This document shows positions 10,258-22,200 of a stretch of 64,000 nt of DNA, piece after piece; within the stretch, counting starts at the first letter, position 1; each line of letters opens with the position of its first letter. The notes beneath the pieces were generated by a model. The model had not been told where the DNA came from. It was given only the letters and a program-made list of their open reading frames with translations, and ran no database searches. The stretch is from Euonymus europaeus (Eukaryota; Streptophyta; Magnoliopsida; Celastrales; Celastraceae), in contig OY756960.1 in assembly GCA_963580455.1 (NCBI GenBank), positions 2,170,001 through 2,234,000 on the forward strand, given 5' to 3'. The position numbers and the translations under genes were made by a program.

Positions 10258-13200
10258 GGGGAGTGACACGTGTACAATGGTACACCGAGGGGGGGAATCT
10301 GAAAATTTAAATTCGGATTAATAATTTATTTATGGAAATTATTTTAGGTGAGTTTGGGAAAAACACACATGTTAAATTAATGAAACAGTAACCGTAGAAA
10401 GATTATATATAGTGGAAGATGTCAGTTTTGTAAATAATAAGAGGAATTGGGATAGAGATTGAAGGGTATTAGGGGAACAATGAACTGGACAATTGAAAAA
10501 AAATATTATTATTATCTTATTTACAACGGGAAGGCGGTGGAGTATAATATATAATAGAAGAAGAGAGAAGAAAAAGAAGAAAAGGAAGATTCGAGAGATT
10601 GAGAGACGGTTGTTTTGAGGGTTTCATAGTCGGGGTTATCTCGTTAACTTTGGAGAGATTGAAGCTAGTGAGTTGATGTTTAGAGAGGGCTATTTGGGTG
10701 TCGCATGTGTTCTTTCTCTGTAGTGGTGGCCACGGCACCAACTGGTACAAGGTACTTGGTAGAAGAGGTGATCCGAGTAGAAGGACACACAAATTGTTAA
10801 AGCTACAAGTAGCAAGATATACATTATCAGGTAGGAAATACCCAGTTTTGTTAAATCTTAGGCTAAATGCTTTGCTAATACTAATTAATGAGCTGGTAGT
10901 GCGGTTGATGGTAATATTCTGTGACGTCTAGCAGGATGACGCCTTGTTTCAGATTGTGCAAGGGTTGATATTGTATTTGGTGGTTTTGTGTTCTTAAAGT
11001 GGTTTCATGTTACACATGGATGGTGCAGATTATGGTTACTTTGGATGTGGTGCTGTATATATTGATGTTGTAGTGATATTGAATTCAATGAGTTCATTAA
11101 CTTGTACTTCTGTGATACAAATTATGAATTATATGTGCACACGTGATGATTGATGAGTTATATATATATATATATATATATATATCTTTATATGTGCAGG
11201 ACATTCAATTTGGAGTAGTTCTTACTACTTGGGTCCCAGCGTGTGGGTCATAGATACATATATATAAAGATTTATATAGTGATTGAAGAAAAAAAAACTT
11301 GTGTGTATATGGGAATTGATTGAGACGTAACTTATATAAGAAATGTACATGTTGTTGGGGTGTCATTGTTCAATTGGGTGAATGGCATGAATTGGTAATG
11401 ATAGGTGCAAAAATGCATCTGTATTTCTGATCTTTAGGGATATTAATTATGATCTTTTAAGTCCAATTACTACTTAATTGGTGTTTTATTGAGCAGGTGA
11501 TAGCTGGCTGGAATATGGGTGATTTAAAGAGTTTTATGGGCAAACAGTGCAACCTGATTGTGAACACATTGCGACCAAAGTGCGACCTATTTGCGGCCGC
11601 AGATTTTATCGGGCCAGTGACGTAATTTTAAAGGCTGATGTGGCAAGTACGGTTTTAAATACTAAAAACTCGACCAGAAATCATGATGGACGCCGCTGCA
11701 CCTCAGGACCAGGGAGAGAAGACGCCAGGAGGAGGATTTCAACACTTTCGAGCATCTCCTTCTTCCCCAACTGAATTTCTGGTTTATTTATGCAATTAAA
11801 TCATGAACACGTGTAACTAAATTTCTATTTAGTTTGGTTTGGTTAGTTTCTTCTACCACAACTTGTTGCACAATCTGATTGACAATTACACCAGGTTTAA
11901 TTCATTGATTCTCTAAATTTAATGTTGATTTCTTATTATTGTGTTTGCCTGATCAACATCATGATGATAAGAACTGTTAGTTGAATACATTCGGCTGACC
12001 CATACCCGGTGTTTGACGAAGTAACAAGAATCTGCATAGGATCCAGATTTGGGAATTGTGAACACAATTGATTAGGTGGTACACCAACGCTTAAGGTTGT
12101 GCGATTGTCGACTTTCTCGTTCATATGCTTGTCTTAGGGAAATCTTAGGGTACACCAACCAAGACCCCTACGGTAAGAAAAGATTTTGGGCTGGACCAAA
12201 GCCAAATTCGTTGCTTAGGAAAGTCATAATTAGGAGAGCCGGACCAAGGTCTTCTGATTGACAACGGTAAACCTTTAAATTGTGTGATTGCATATTAAGT
12301 TGTGTGATTGAGTGACAGTAGAAGAACAACACCAACCCAAGCTAGATCTCCTCCATATTTATTTATCCAATTTTAGCATACTTTACTTGTTTATTGCAAT
12401 TTGAATTTTATACATAATTATAGCTACTTTGTTTGATTGGTGATTGATACGGTCCTTGTGGATTCGACCCCGCTCTCTTTTATACTGTCCCACGACACGT
12501 ACACTTGCGATTGGGTAAGACCCGTCAGTATTTGATATTGCAGGTTTACTTGTGATATTTTATATCGAGTGTTGTTTGACAAATGTGTGATTGAGAAGTT
12601 AGTTGATAATTTAAATTAATGATGTTGGTAATATGGGTTAAGGATGCGGCTTGAAATTACCTGTATTGTTGTGCTGAAATCTTTGTGATCATGGAATATT
12701 ATGTTGAGCATGGACAGTGGTGGAGGAGGTAGTGAAACGGTGGGGAGAAGAAGATGGTTGAGGTGTGTGAACAGATGGTGACCCTGTACGTACAGTAAAA
12801 ATTAATCTGAGTAGGAATTCGCTATGCGGCCACATAGCGGAGGGTAGTAAGTCCCGGGTAGAAGAAAGTGTCTACTTTTCTTACTCGTAGAAAGACTCCG
12901 ACGATGAGGTCGGAGAGGTCAAAGTGTGAATAAAGTGACTCCAACAATGAGGTCGGATGTGAACAAAGTAATACCGACGATGAGGTCGGAAGGTGGAAAG
13001 GGGGGACCCGACAATGAGGTCGGTTTGAGGTGAATGTAGATTGGCGGAACTAGAACGATGATTCTAGATTTGTTTTTAAAACAAAAATGTGACCCTAATT
13101 ATTATGGTTATTTTGTGTAACGTCGTGATTCTTAAAGTGTCTTATATTCGTCCGATTACCGAAAGTTGTGGTATTTCCTACTGAGCTTCGGCTCACTCCC

Positions 13201-13349
13201 TGTGTTTATTTTTTTTTACAATTGAGCCTAGTAGGGTTGATCGAGCTGACAATGGGGCCTGGGCAGCTAGATAGGATGCACATACCGCCGGTAGGAGATG
13301 ATGCCACGTTTTGGCATTAAGGTTTTATATGTGTATATTTAATATCTCT
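10258..13349 (+). mobile_element. Left part of a Del/Tekay-like Ty3/Gypsy LTR, split by the MULE
   Basis: The region starts near GTGACACGTGTACAATGG and has a TATA-like stretch near 10547, a purine-rich GAAGAAGAGAGAAG tract after it, and a TACTGAGCTTCGGCTCAC motif near 13179. These match my memory of long chromovirus (Del/Tekay) LTRs. The matching right end, GGGGTCGGGGCGTGACA, lies at 23194-23210 beyond the Mutator-like element, so the LTR would be about 3.5 kb without it. No gag-pol is found on either side, which suggests a solo LTR. Words near 12450 (TGTGGATTCGACCCCGCT) resemble another LTR element and may mark a further nested fragment. A dinucleotide (AT)n run lies at 11161-11185. Assignment is by motif memory only. 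Confidence 0.4.
12898..13023 (+). repeat. Array of four 16-bp hairpin repeats
   Basis: The unit CCGACRATGAGGTCGG occurs at 12898, 12941 (first G changed to A: CCAACAATGAGGTCGG), 12974 and 13008, spaced 43, 33 and 34 bp. Each unit has self-complementary arms CCGAC / GTCGG around a six-base loop. The spacers are purine-rich and not conserved. The array lies inside the presumed LTR. Confidence 0.8.
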
Positions 13350-13436
13350 AAAAATAATACATTTTTTGCTAACTAACCCTTTTTAAAAAAAACTTAACTT
13401 ATAACCCTTTTACTCAAGGAAATGTCTCATATGCCC
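13350..13436 (+). repeat. Left terminal inverted repeat of the MULE
   Basis: From AAAAATAATACATTTTTTGC to the words GTCTCATATGCCC this stretch is nearly identical to the reverse complement of 22692-22777, differing mainly in the lengths of the poly-T and poly-A runs in the middle. The outermost 23 bases present at the right end are missing here. Confidence 0.9.
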
Positions 13437-13519
13437 CCACTCCACCTTAAGCCCTTCCCTCCAACTAAACTGCTTTAATTAATTAAAATTTGAAAAATAA
13501 AATAAGTTACTTACCAGTT

Positions 13520-13673
13520 ATGACTGGTGCGCGAGCGTCCGGAAGATCGAAGGAAGGGAGAACGACCCCAAGCCGGCCAGAGAAGCATTTCGGCATTGCA
13601 CCCAAAGAAATTTCGCTTTTGTTCTGCTGTTCACGAGGTCTTGCCATTACTTCCATCAGTCCAACACGCACGG
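13520..13673 (+). other. Probable leader exon of the MULE Ulp1-like gene
   Basis: A GC-richer stretch beginning near ATGACTGGTGCGCGAGC and ending at a good donor (CACGG/GTAAGAC, 13673/13674). The next acceptor is TTTGCAG ending at 14267, ten bases before the ATG used for the DUF1985-like exon. I read it as a non-coding or short coding first exon, by position and splice sites only. Confidence 0.4.
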
Positions 13674-14276
13674 GTAAGACATTTATTTTACTGGTTCTTC
13701 ATGTCTTTCCTTTGTTGTTGATGATCTCATTTTGAAAGAAAGGGAAGGAGAACGATAATGTGTCTGCTCATGGTATGAAATGCATGAGTGTATCTCCCTT
13801 GTCCTTTGGTTGTTTACTGGTTTTGTTGATGTGCATCATGTCATTTGGGTTATGGTTAGGTTTTGCTGTTTATTTGGGTGATATTAGGTATTCCAGTATG
13901 GATTGAAGTTAGCTGTTTTAGGTTTGATGAAATGCAAATATTTCCCAGGTTTTACGAATTTAGAATTGAGTGGATGATACAAAACAAGATGTTGCATTGA
14001 GTACTCACAGTTTTGTTTAGAAGCTTTAAAGTTTTATGTGAACAGTTTTTCATTTGTTTAGCACTTCGCTTATGTTCGTTTAGAACAGTGACAAGTTTGT
14101 TTATAACAGTAAAGATTTTATTTGGAACGTTTTAATGTTTTGTATATGACAAATTAGGTTTTATTTTGCACTTTTGTTGGTTTTTTATGAAATCATTTTC
14201 ATTTTTATTTATAACATCTCAGAGTTGAAATTCGTTACATTGGGCATACTTAATTGTTTGTTTGCAGTCCATCTAA

Positions 14277-17200
14277 ATGGAGTATAGGATAAGAGAGGCA
14301 GACAGGTTCCCTTCTAAGGTGAATGTTCTCTGCAGACTGTATCAAGCCACATGCCTTATTAGAGAAGAACTCGGGAAATTTAACTATTTAGAAGAGTTTA
14401 ACAATTCATGTTTTGGGAGGTTCCTACAAATAAAAGCACCAAAAAACCATCCGCAGATCATACACCAAGTCCTCCTACGCCAAGTCAAAGCTCCAAAGGA
14501 TGAGTATGAGGGAAAAATGGTTTTCAAACTATGTGAAAAGAGAGCGACATTCTCCATTAGGGAGTTCAACCTAATAACGGGTCTGACATGTTCCCCACTG
14601 CCGGAATTTGATCCATTACCAGAAATTGGGCAATTTTGCATTGTTGATACAGTTTTTGAAGGGAAAACACTAATATCATGCAAAGAGTTGGAAGAGAAGT
14701 TCATCGGATGCAAGGAGGTAGAGATGAAGTTGAAGCTGGCTCTGGTATACTTTGTTGAGGTTGTTTTACTTGGTAAGGAGACGAAGCTGTCCATCGACCT
14801 TAACTTCTTGAATTTAGTTATGGACTTGTAAAAATTCAATGAGTTTCCATGGGGGACACTGAGTTTCAAAAGAACTTGTGAAGGACTCCAAACAGCCTTA
14901 CGTGGGAGAGCGCAGAAATTCAAGCAGAAGGGGTGAAAATTGACTTCTACAGCCTCGTAGGGTTCCCATATGCCTTTCAGGTATTTTCCATGAAAAGCTG
15001 AATGTTTTGGTTTGGAATAGTTATTTACTTAATTTAGAACTTAATTTTGTTGGTTGAGAACCAATGTAGTCCTGTTTATAATATTTAGTGTTTACACAAA
15101 AAAAAATTGTTTATATTTATTGAAATTAAACACTTGTACCATTATTTTGCTTCAGATATGGGCTTATGAGGCTGTCCCCCAATTGGGTGAAACTTTTGCT
15201 GTGAAGGATGGAGACCAACATCCACGGATGTTGAAGTGGTCTCCAACTGTATCCCCTAAGCCTGCTGCAATTGATCATGTACTTGACAATGATGAGTTTG
15301 ACGTGCATGAAAGTGTGTTACCCTCATTGGCTGAGATGGAGGAGCAGTACACTCGTTTGATTGATGCCAGTGTATGCATAAGTGTAAAGCCGCCAGTGTT
15401 TAAGGCTTCAAAGCACAAAAAGCAAACCCATCAACCTGAAAGTCTCAAAGAAGACACAAAGAATGAAGCATCGCTGGTGTGTATAAATGATATGATGTGT
15501 TATACATATTTATAACACTTTTTGCAAGAGCATATTTCAGTTTAGAAGTATTATATTTCTGTTGTTTATAAGTATTTTATGTCTGTTGAGAATAGTTTTA
15601 TTTTATTTTGGGACAGCTTGTTTTTAAATTGGATAAGTTTGCTTTTTCTATTGGAACATTTTCACTTATGTTGAGAATAGAATTTTTATGTTTGGCATAG
15701 TACAACTTATGTTGAGAATAGAATTTTTATGTTTGGCATAGTACAACTTATGTTGATAACAGTCTATTTATGTTGACAACAGTTTCATATTCTTTTTGGA
15801 ACAGTTTAAATTCTGTTTATATTTTTTCATATTATGTTTAGAAGTTTTTAGTTATAAATGTTTTTTTGTAATTGAGGATCAGTATCATTTATGAAATGTT
15901 AACTTACAGGGTGATTCGGTTAATGAAATTGGGAAGACCATATCTCAGAATTTATCAGCCTTGGAGAAGAGAATGGATAAGAAACTGGAACTAAAAGGCA
16001 GAATGCTATTGAGGAAAATGGATGAGATGAATAAAGAGATTCAATCCCTTGTCAGAGGTGAAGAAAAGGATACCGTGTCGAAGAAGAAGGCGAAGACTCT
16101 CGATAAGGTGGGGAATGTGAAAAAGATTGAGAAGGTGGCCAATGTGAAGAAGGTGAAGAGGGTGGCCAATGTGGAGAAGGCCACACCAAAGAAGAGGACC
16201 CCTGACCCTAGTGTCATGTTTGAAAGGAGGACATCACCAAGGTTTGTTCAACAACATTCTGCTGTGGCAGCTGAACCAACTCTACAAGAAGAGTTTGGGA
16301 GGAAAAAAACATTGAAGAAGAGAAAGGTGATGAGGGAGGACCAGATCAAGAAGAAGGAGGCTGACGATATACTGGAAGAGGTGATAAAGAGTGTGGACGA
16401 GGAGTTTGCTGATGACAATGTAGGTGGGAATGTAGCAACAGAAGATGAAGAAAAGATACTCGAAAGTGAGACTGCGGAAGCGAAAAATGCGGATAAGGTG
16501 GTCCAAAGTGAGACTATGGAAGCAGGAGATGCGGAGAAGGTAGTTCAAAGTGACCCAGTTGAAGCAGATGATGAAGAGAAGGTAGCAGATGTTACTCCAT
16601 CAAGTGATCTTACTCTGTACACGCCACCGAAGCCGTTATCAGTAGATACATCATATGTGATCGCCAGTCCCGAGTTAAAAGAGTTTTTAAGAAAGACAGC
16701 CATACCTGATGATGCAATGGAAATAGGGCCAAAGAGGGTTGTCAAGGTCAGCAAGTATCACATGTCTCCGTACACTGATCCCATTTCCAAGAGATCGAAG
16801 GCCCCGACTGAGTTGCCGACTAAATTCAATCCGGAGCGAGGATTGGCTGCTGAGTTGGAGGAAGAATTTGACACTTTCTACAAAAATATGACGGATAACG
16901 ATACATTTCAGTTACCAACTTGTGAGGCGAACAAAAAATGGTTTACTGAGCTCATGACCGAGGAGAGTTGGTTAAGTGACACGGTACGGGCATCCAAATT
17001 TACATTATTTTCCTATTACTTTTTACAATTTAATTAGTTTGTAACTAAAATAAGTTATCTAATTTTTTTTTTTGCAGCATTTGGATACGTCCATATACTA
17101 CATGCTGATTAGGAAAAAAAAATTCCCCACTGTCTTCCCTCAGAAATGCCATATTATGAATACAACATTTGCTGTAAGTTCCACGTACAATTATTAATTA

Positions 17201-17922
17201 TATTATGACTGTGCTAACTATGTTTAGAATAATAAAAACTTGGTTTAAAATAGTTATTCATTTAATTTATATTAGTTTACTTTTTGTTTGGAATGGTCAT
17301 GTGTGTAGTATCATCTGATGTGTTCTTTTACTGTTCCAGTTATACATGACTCTCAGATGGTCCATGTTCCAGAAGAATGCCGATCCAGCGCACTGGGACA
17401 ACGACAAAAGACTTCACAACATTGTTCGTGGTTTTGGGGACAATGTTTCCTGGTTGGGGTTCGATAAAGTCTACATTCCATTCAACATCAACGGAGACCA
17501 CTGGATAGCATTGATGGTCGACATGAAAGACAGACAAATAATTGCTTTTGACTCCCTCAAAAGCCATGTTAGGGCTGCAAAATTTAACTCCGAAACTGAG
17601 CCGTTCCGGACGCTCCTACCTAAGGTATTACTGCGAGCATGAATAATATCAGGAAACGCTGAGGAGAAATGGAAAGTTCAAAGGGCAGACTACGTACCTC
17701 AGCAAGCAAATGGGTGCGTGTTAAAAAAGCTTTTAAAATATATTTCCCAAAAAAGCGTGACTAATGTATTTATTTTTCAGGTCGGACTGCGGGGTGTTCT
17801 GCATTAAAGTCATAGAGCTACTATCTGCAGACATTCCTTTATCGATACTCAAAGCGAATGACACGAACAAATATAGGAAGCTAATGGCAGTTGAGAATTG
17901 GCTGGGCCAATGGGGTTGCTGA
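14277..17922 (+). pseudogene. Ulp1/SUMO-protease-like gene of the MULE (C48 family), decayed
   Basis: Exons 14277-14980, 15156-15476, 15910-16983, 17078-17173, 17340-17713 and 17781-17922 have compatible phases and would total about 904 codons. Exon 1 and 2 encode a DUF1985-like region (Trp-Gly pattern FNEFPWG, then IWAYEAVPQLGE). Exon 3 is lysine-rich with VANVKKV repeats, then acidic and repetitive. The last exons hold the cysteine-protease core: His in INGDHWIALMVD, Asp in IIAFDSL and Cys in SDCGVFCIKVIEL, all present. Lesions: an in-frame TAA at 14829-14831, a one-base frame change in the G4 run at 14930-14933, and an in-frame TGA at 17639-17641 between the His/Asp and Cys parts. Known Ulp1 enzymes remove SUMO from proteins; why MULEs carry such genes is unsettled. 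The TGA cannot be spliced out sensibly, so I call it a pseudogene. Confidence 0.8.
15530..15860 (+). repeat. Motif-rich intron with a 44-bp tandem duplication
   Basis: This intron of the Ulp1-like gene is made largely of degenerate words such as TGTTGAGAATAG, TGTTTAGAAG and GGAACAGTTT. One unit of about 44 bp containing TTGAGAATAGAATTTTTATG is present twice in tandem around 15669-15760. The same word family fills the other non-coding parts of the MULE (see findings). Confidence 0.65.
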
Positions 17923-18579
17923 TCATGCTACTCCAGTTTGTAATTGTTATTCTTTAGTTTAGAGTGGTGCATATGACTTAGAATACTTATAATGTTCATT
18001 TGACTTTTAACAAGAGTTAATTTTGTTTAGAACATTAACGGTTGTAGTTGGAATATTTGACTTTCAGTTTTTAATGATTAAAGTTTCGTTTACACTACTA
18101 CGGAAGACCTCTATCTAAAATTCTCTCACTTCATAACATAGGAACATGCATCAGGGGAACATTCTCCATGTGGACATCCCAGTCAATGACATTTCAGTGC
18201 CTCTGGTAGAACAATGAACCAACAAACATATTAAAACGAATGTGTTCATAAAAACAAACATAATTTGTTGACCACGGAAGAAAAATAATCTCTGACTAAA
18301 TGAATAACATTAGGTGTTGCGCACTTGAACTCCAGCAACACCTCAGCTCCATACATCATTTGTATTCCATGACTACCTGTTGAATAAGTATTTAGTACAT
18401 GAGCCATCAGTTCATGGCTAAAAATATAAAGTCAATTTTTAAAAAAAAACAAATCTCTTTGTCAGAGGACATACTTATTTGTTGAATGCAATGGCGTGGC
18501 CTCTTTACATGTCTGCCGGTTGTGACCATGTTGCCTGCACCTGCCACAGCGCCTAGACGATTGTGTCTCCCCTGTGCAT

Positions 18580-18989
18580 TGGGCAACGATTAATTGTTAG
18601 ATCCACACAGATTCACAGCTGTTACAAACGTAATGAAAACTATTATAAACTGACATAAAACTCTTCTAAACCGACAGAAAACTTAGAATATAGTGGGATG
18701 TATTCTTGACAAAACCAAACCTGTTCCAAACTTAATGAAAACAATTTTCACCGGAATGGAAACTATTCTAAACTGAATAAAAAAACATTCCGTTAACTAC
18801 ATTCCAAAAATAATGTCATTTATTCCAAACGTAATGAAACCTGTTCCAAACAGTATTGAACTTATTCTAAACTGAATATAAACGATTCTCAATTGAATTA
18901 AAAGTTCTAAAATTTTGACAAACCAATTCCAAATATAATGGTATGTATTCCAAATGTTAAAAATAGTATGTTAAACAGAGCAAACTAAC
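18580..18989 (-). repeat. Motif-rich second intron of the MULE transposase
   Basis: The intron is filled with degenerate TTCTAAACTGAATA, TTCCAAAC and TAATGAAAAC words on the plus strand, i.e. the reverse complement of those found in the Ulp1-like gene introns. At least ten loosely related copies occur between 18620 and 18960. Confidence 0.65.
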
Positions 18990-20164
18990 CTCTTGATGGT
19001 ATTCTGTTAATTTTTCGTCTACCAACTCGAATGACGCGTTCTGGAGGTAATGAAAAAACAGCATCCTCAACTACCACAGTCTCATCAGTGCTTACTACAG
19101 GGTAAATCGGCTCTGCATAAGCCAGCAGGAGCATGTCTATTGTATAGTACTTTGAGCACAAAGGCGTCGTCGATAAATTCCTAGCTGAAATTGCAGCACA
19201 AGCATGGGTGCAAGGAAGATGATCAATATCAAATACCCTGCAAGAGCAGGTTTTGCGTTGCAAATCCATTTGCCCTCCAAGATCATCATCCCTAACATGG
19301 TACTCGTGGACACTGATGGGTTCAACTGTCATTCGACTAGCTTTCACTCGTCGAGCTTTCAAGACATCTTCATAGAAGTCTGTGAGATCATTTTTCATGG
19401 CAAGTGCTTTTTCTCGACGCTCGTGAAACCATCTCTGTAGCATTTCAACTAGGTACTTCATCAACTTTGTTATTGGTAACAAGCGAGCCTCTTTCAGAAC
19501 CCCATTTACGCTCTCAGCAATGTTAGTTGTCATGATTGTATAACGATCCACAGGGCAATATGCCCTGGCCCATCTCTCAAAGCCTGCATCTTCCAAATAC
19601 TTATACACCTTCCCGTCCTCAAATTGCCTCAATTGGCATATTACATGTTGGAACTCCGACACCCTATAACACTTAGCAGCCTTAAAGAAAATATTAGCAG
19701 CATATTCAGGGTACCTTTTCGCCTTCATATTTTGTCCAATGTGATACATGCAGGCCCCATGGAATGCTTCGGGGAAAAAACGCTTTATGCCATTCTCTAT
19801 GCTTTTATTTCGGTCTGATATAATAGCCAAATTAGTTATAGTGCCGATTGCTCCATGTAGTTTCTCGAAGAACCACCCCCACGAGGCATCGTTTTCTGAA
19901 TCACCAATTCCGAAGGCCAATGGGTAAATTTGGTTATTGCCATCAAGGGCGTTGGCAAGTAAAAGCACCCCCTTAAACTTGCTCTTAAGATGAGTTGCAT
20001 CAACACATAGAACAGGCCGCATGCACATAGTAAACCCTCTTACACAAGAACCAAGTGCTAGAAAAAAAATCTGAATCGATTTTGAGAGTCATATTCAATG
20101 TGAGTTATTGTACCTGGTGCACATTGAAAATAAGACGGATCTCAAAAGAACATAAGACCATTCC

Positions 20165-20645
20165 ATAAACATTCTTAAAAAAATCTACATTATTCTAAAC
20201 AGGTTTCACACAACTCCAAACAGAAACTACACGGTTATAAACAAAAGTAATACTATTACAATAACCATTCTTAAAAAAATCTACATTATTCTAAACAGGT
20301 TTCACACAACTCCAAACAGAAACTACACAGTTATAAACAAAAGTAATACTATTACAATAACCATTCTTAAAAAAACCTACATTATTCTAAACAGGTTTCA
20401 CACGACTCCAAACAGAAACTACACAGTTATAAACAAAAATAATACTATTACAATAACCATTCTTAAAAAAACCTACATTATTCTAAACAGGTTTCACACA
20501 ACTCCAAACAGAAACTACACAGTTATAAACAAAAGTAATACTATTACAATAACCATTCTTAAAAAAAACCTACATTATTCTAAACAGGTTTCACACAACT
20601 CCAAACAGAAACTACACAGTTATAAACAAAAGTAATACTATTATA
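20165..20645 (-). repeat. Five-copy 96-bp tandem repeat in transposase intron 1
   Basis: The word ATAAMCATTCTTAAAAAAA starts at 20165, 20261, 20357, 20453 and 20549, an exact 96-bp period. Units are nearly identical (single substitutions such as ACGG/ACAG and TCTAC/CCTAC). Each unit contains ATTATTCTAAACAGG and ACTCCAAACAG, variants of the motif seen elsewhere in the element. Confidence 0.92.
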
Positions 20646-21859
20646 ATCAGAATGAAAATTATTCTAAACATAATTTTAAAATGGAGCAGTGTTTCACGTA
20701 CCTGGATTTTTAGACTCGATTATCTTACAGAATGTTGGCAGCTGAGCATATCCTCCTTCTGCAGTACCATATATAGAATTAAGGGCACACTCCCTAGCCT
20801 TCCACCCTTTCCAGTAGCTACACTTGACGCCATTTTCCTTCTGAAAATCTTGAATGACGTCATTGGGCCTATAAATTCGACCAATTTTCTCGTATTTAGA
20901 CTTTATGCAGTCACCAATGAACGAGCTTGTTGCTTGTCGATTATCAGTGAAAGTCAGACAATTAGACGATACATGAACATCATGAAACTTCTTAATCTGA
21001 AATAAACAAACATTTTTCATTGCAGTGGCTCGCATCCACCAGTTGCATTCATCAACACAGCACCGAACCACAAATAGTGTTTTGGTAGACTTGACAACTT
21101 TGAATTGAAAGTGTTTATTCACCGCATACTTGCATAACCTTTTATGCAAGATCTTCTTCTCCGTAAAAATGTCACCAACTCTCATAACCTCGGCACTTCC
21201 ATCAGACTCAACATTGGACTCAATTGCACGATTGACCGAAGGATTGTTGGGGCAAGAATATGATGTATTTGTTTCCTGATTATTCCGACCATTATTATGA
21301 TCTTCGACTGCATAATCAACTGCCTCAAGGAATGCATCATCGACTACGTCATCAGCTATATCATAGGCTGCCTCATGAGTTTGACCATCAAAATCATCAT
21401 CATACAGTTCAACAATAGGTTCATTGTTATGTGGTTCTATTTCATCAATGTCTGGCAGTGTCTCTTTGTTTCTACTGAAACCAAGACCAGGAAATTCTCC
21501 TATTCCTTCTACAAAATTATGCATGTCATCCCTGTGTTGGACATTTGGTAAGTTATCCCCGAAATCATCAATTCTGCCTCCAATATTAGAAGATATGCAC
21601 AGAGAAGTAGCCGGAATACTTCTATCCATATTACACCAAATAAAACAGCGAACATCATCATATCCTTCGATCTCAACCGGCTATGATAGCCTTGCTTTTT
21701 CCACCTTTATATGTGTAGTGCGTCTCATTTTTTTCCCACTTTCCAAAATACTGAATCAAAATGCTCACCTCTTTCATTCCTTCAAAAAATTAACAATATA
21801 TTTTCAATGGATCATTTTTCACAAGGACACAAAATAAAAACAATATTCTAAACATAATT

Positions 21860-22200
21860 ATACTATACTAAATAGAATATATACTATTCTAAACACAATT
21901 TTACTCTGTTCTAAACCAAAACTTCGCATAATGCTAGTCTTCTAAACAACATATAACAACAACTGCTTTCTTATACTATACTAAATAGAATATATACTAT
22001 TCTAAACACAAGTTTACTCTGTTCTAAACCAACACTTCACATAATGCTAGTCTTCTATACATCATATAACAACAACTGCTTTCTTATACTATACTAAATA
22101 GAATATATACTATTCTAAACACAAGTTTACTCTGTTCTAAACCAAAACTTCACATAATGCTAATCTTCTAAACAGCATATAACAACAACTGCTTTCTCAA
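21860..22200 (-). repeat. Three-copy 113-bp tandem repeat upstream of the transposase
   Basis: The word ATACTATACTAAATAGAAT starts at 21860, 21973 and 22086, a 113-bp period. Each unit also has TTCTAAACACAA, TGTTCTAAACC and ACAACAACTGCTTTCT. It lies 230-570 bp before the transposase start, so it is in its promoter or 5' leader. Confidence 0.9.

Larger units (their letters stand above)
18462..21629 (-). pseudogene. MULE transposase, one frameshift
   Basis: Exons on the minus strand, 21629-20702, 20113-18990 and 18571-18462, join in phase to 2162 nt, one short of 721 codons. Exon 1 has an acidic N terminus, then the FAR1/MuDR DNA-binding part (CVDECNWWMRATAMKN) and the YAQLPTFCKII segment that precedes the catalytic core. 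Exon 2 holds the DDE core (Asp in VLCVDATHLKSKF, Asp in AIISDRNKSIENG, ASWGWFFEKL) and a SWIM finger (CSCRVFDIDHLPCTHACA). Exon 3, which ends in a TGA at 18462-18464, encodes a CCHC knuckle (CGRCRQHGHNRQTC). The only break is in a T8 run (20062-20069) in the first 60 bases of exon 2, where nine T would keep the frame. MULE transposases bind the inverted ends and excise and insert the element. The gene converges with the Ulp1-like gene. Confidence 0.85.

Noticed and set aside
12441..12540. Second LTR element ending near GGATTCGACCCCGCT
   Set aside because: The words resemble ends of known plant non-autonomous LTR elements, but no boundaries or partner could be found; mentioned only within the LTR entry.
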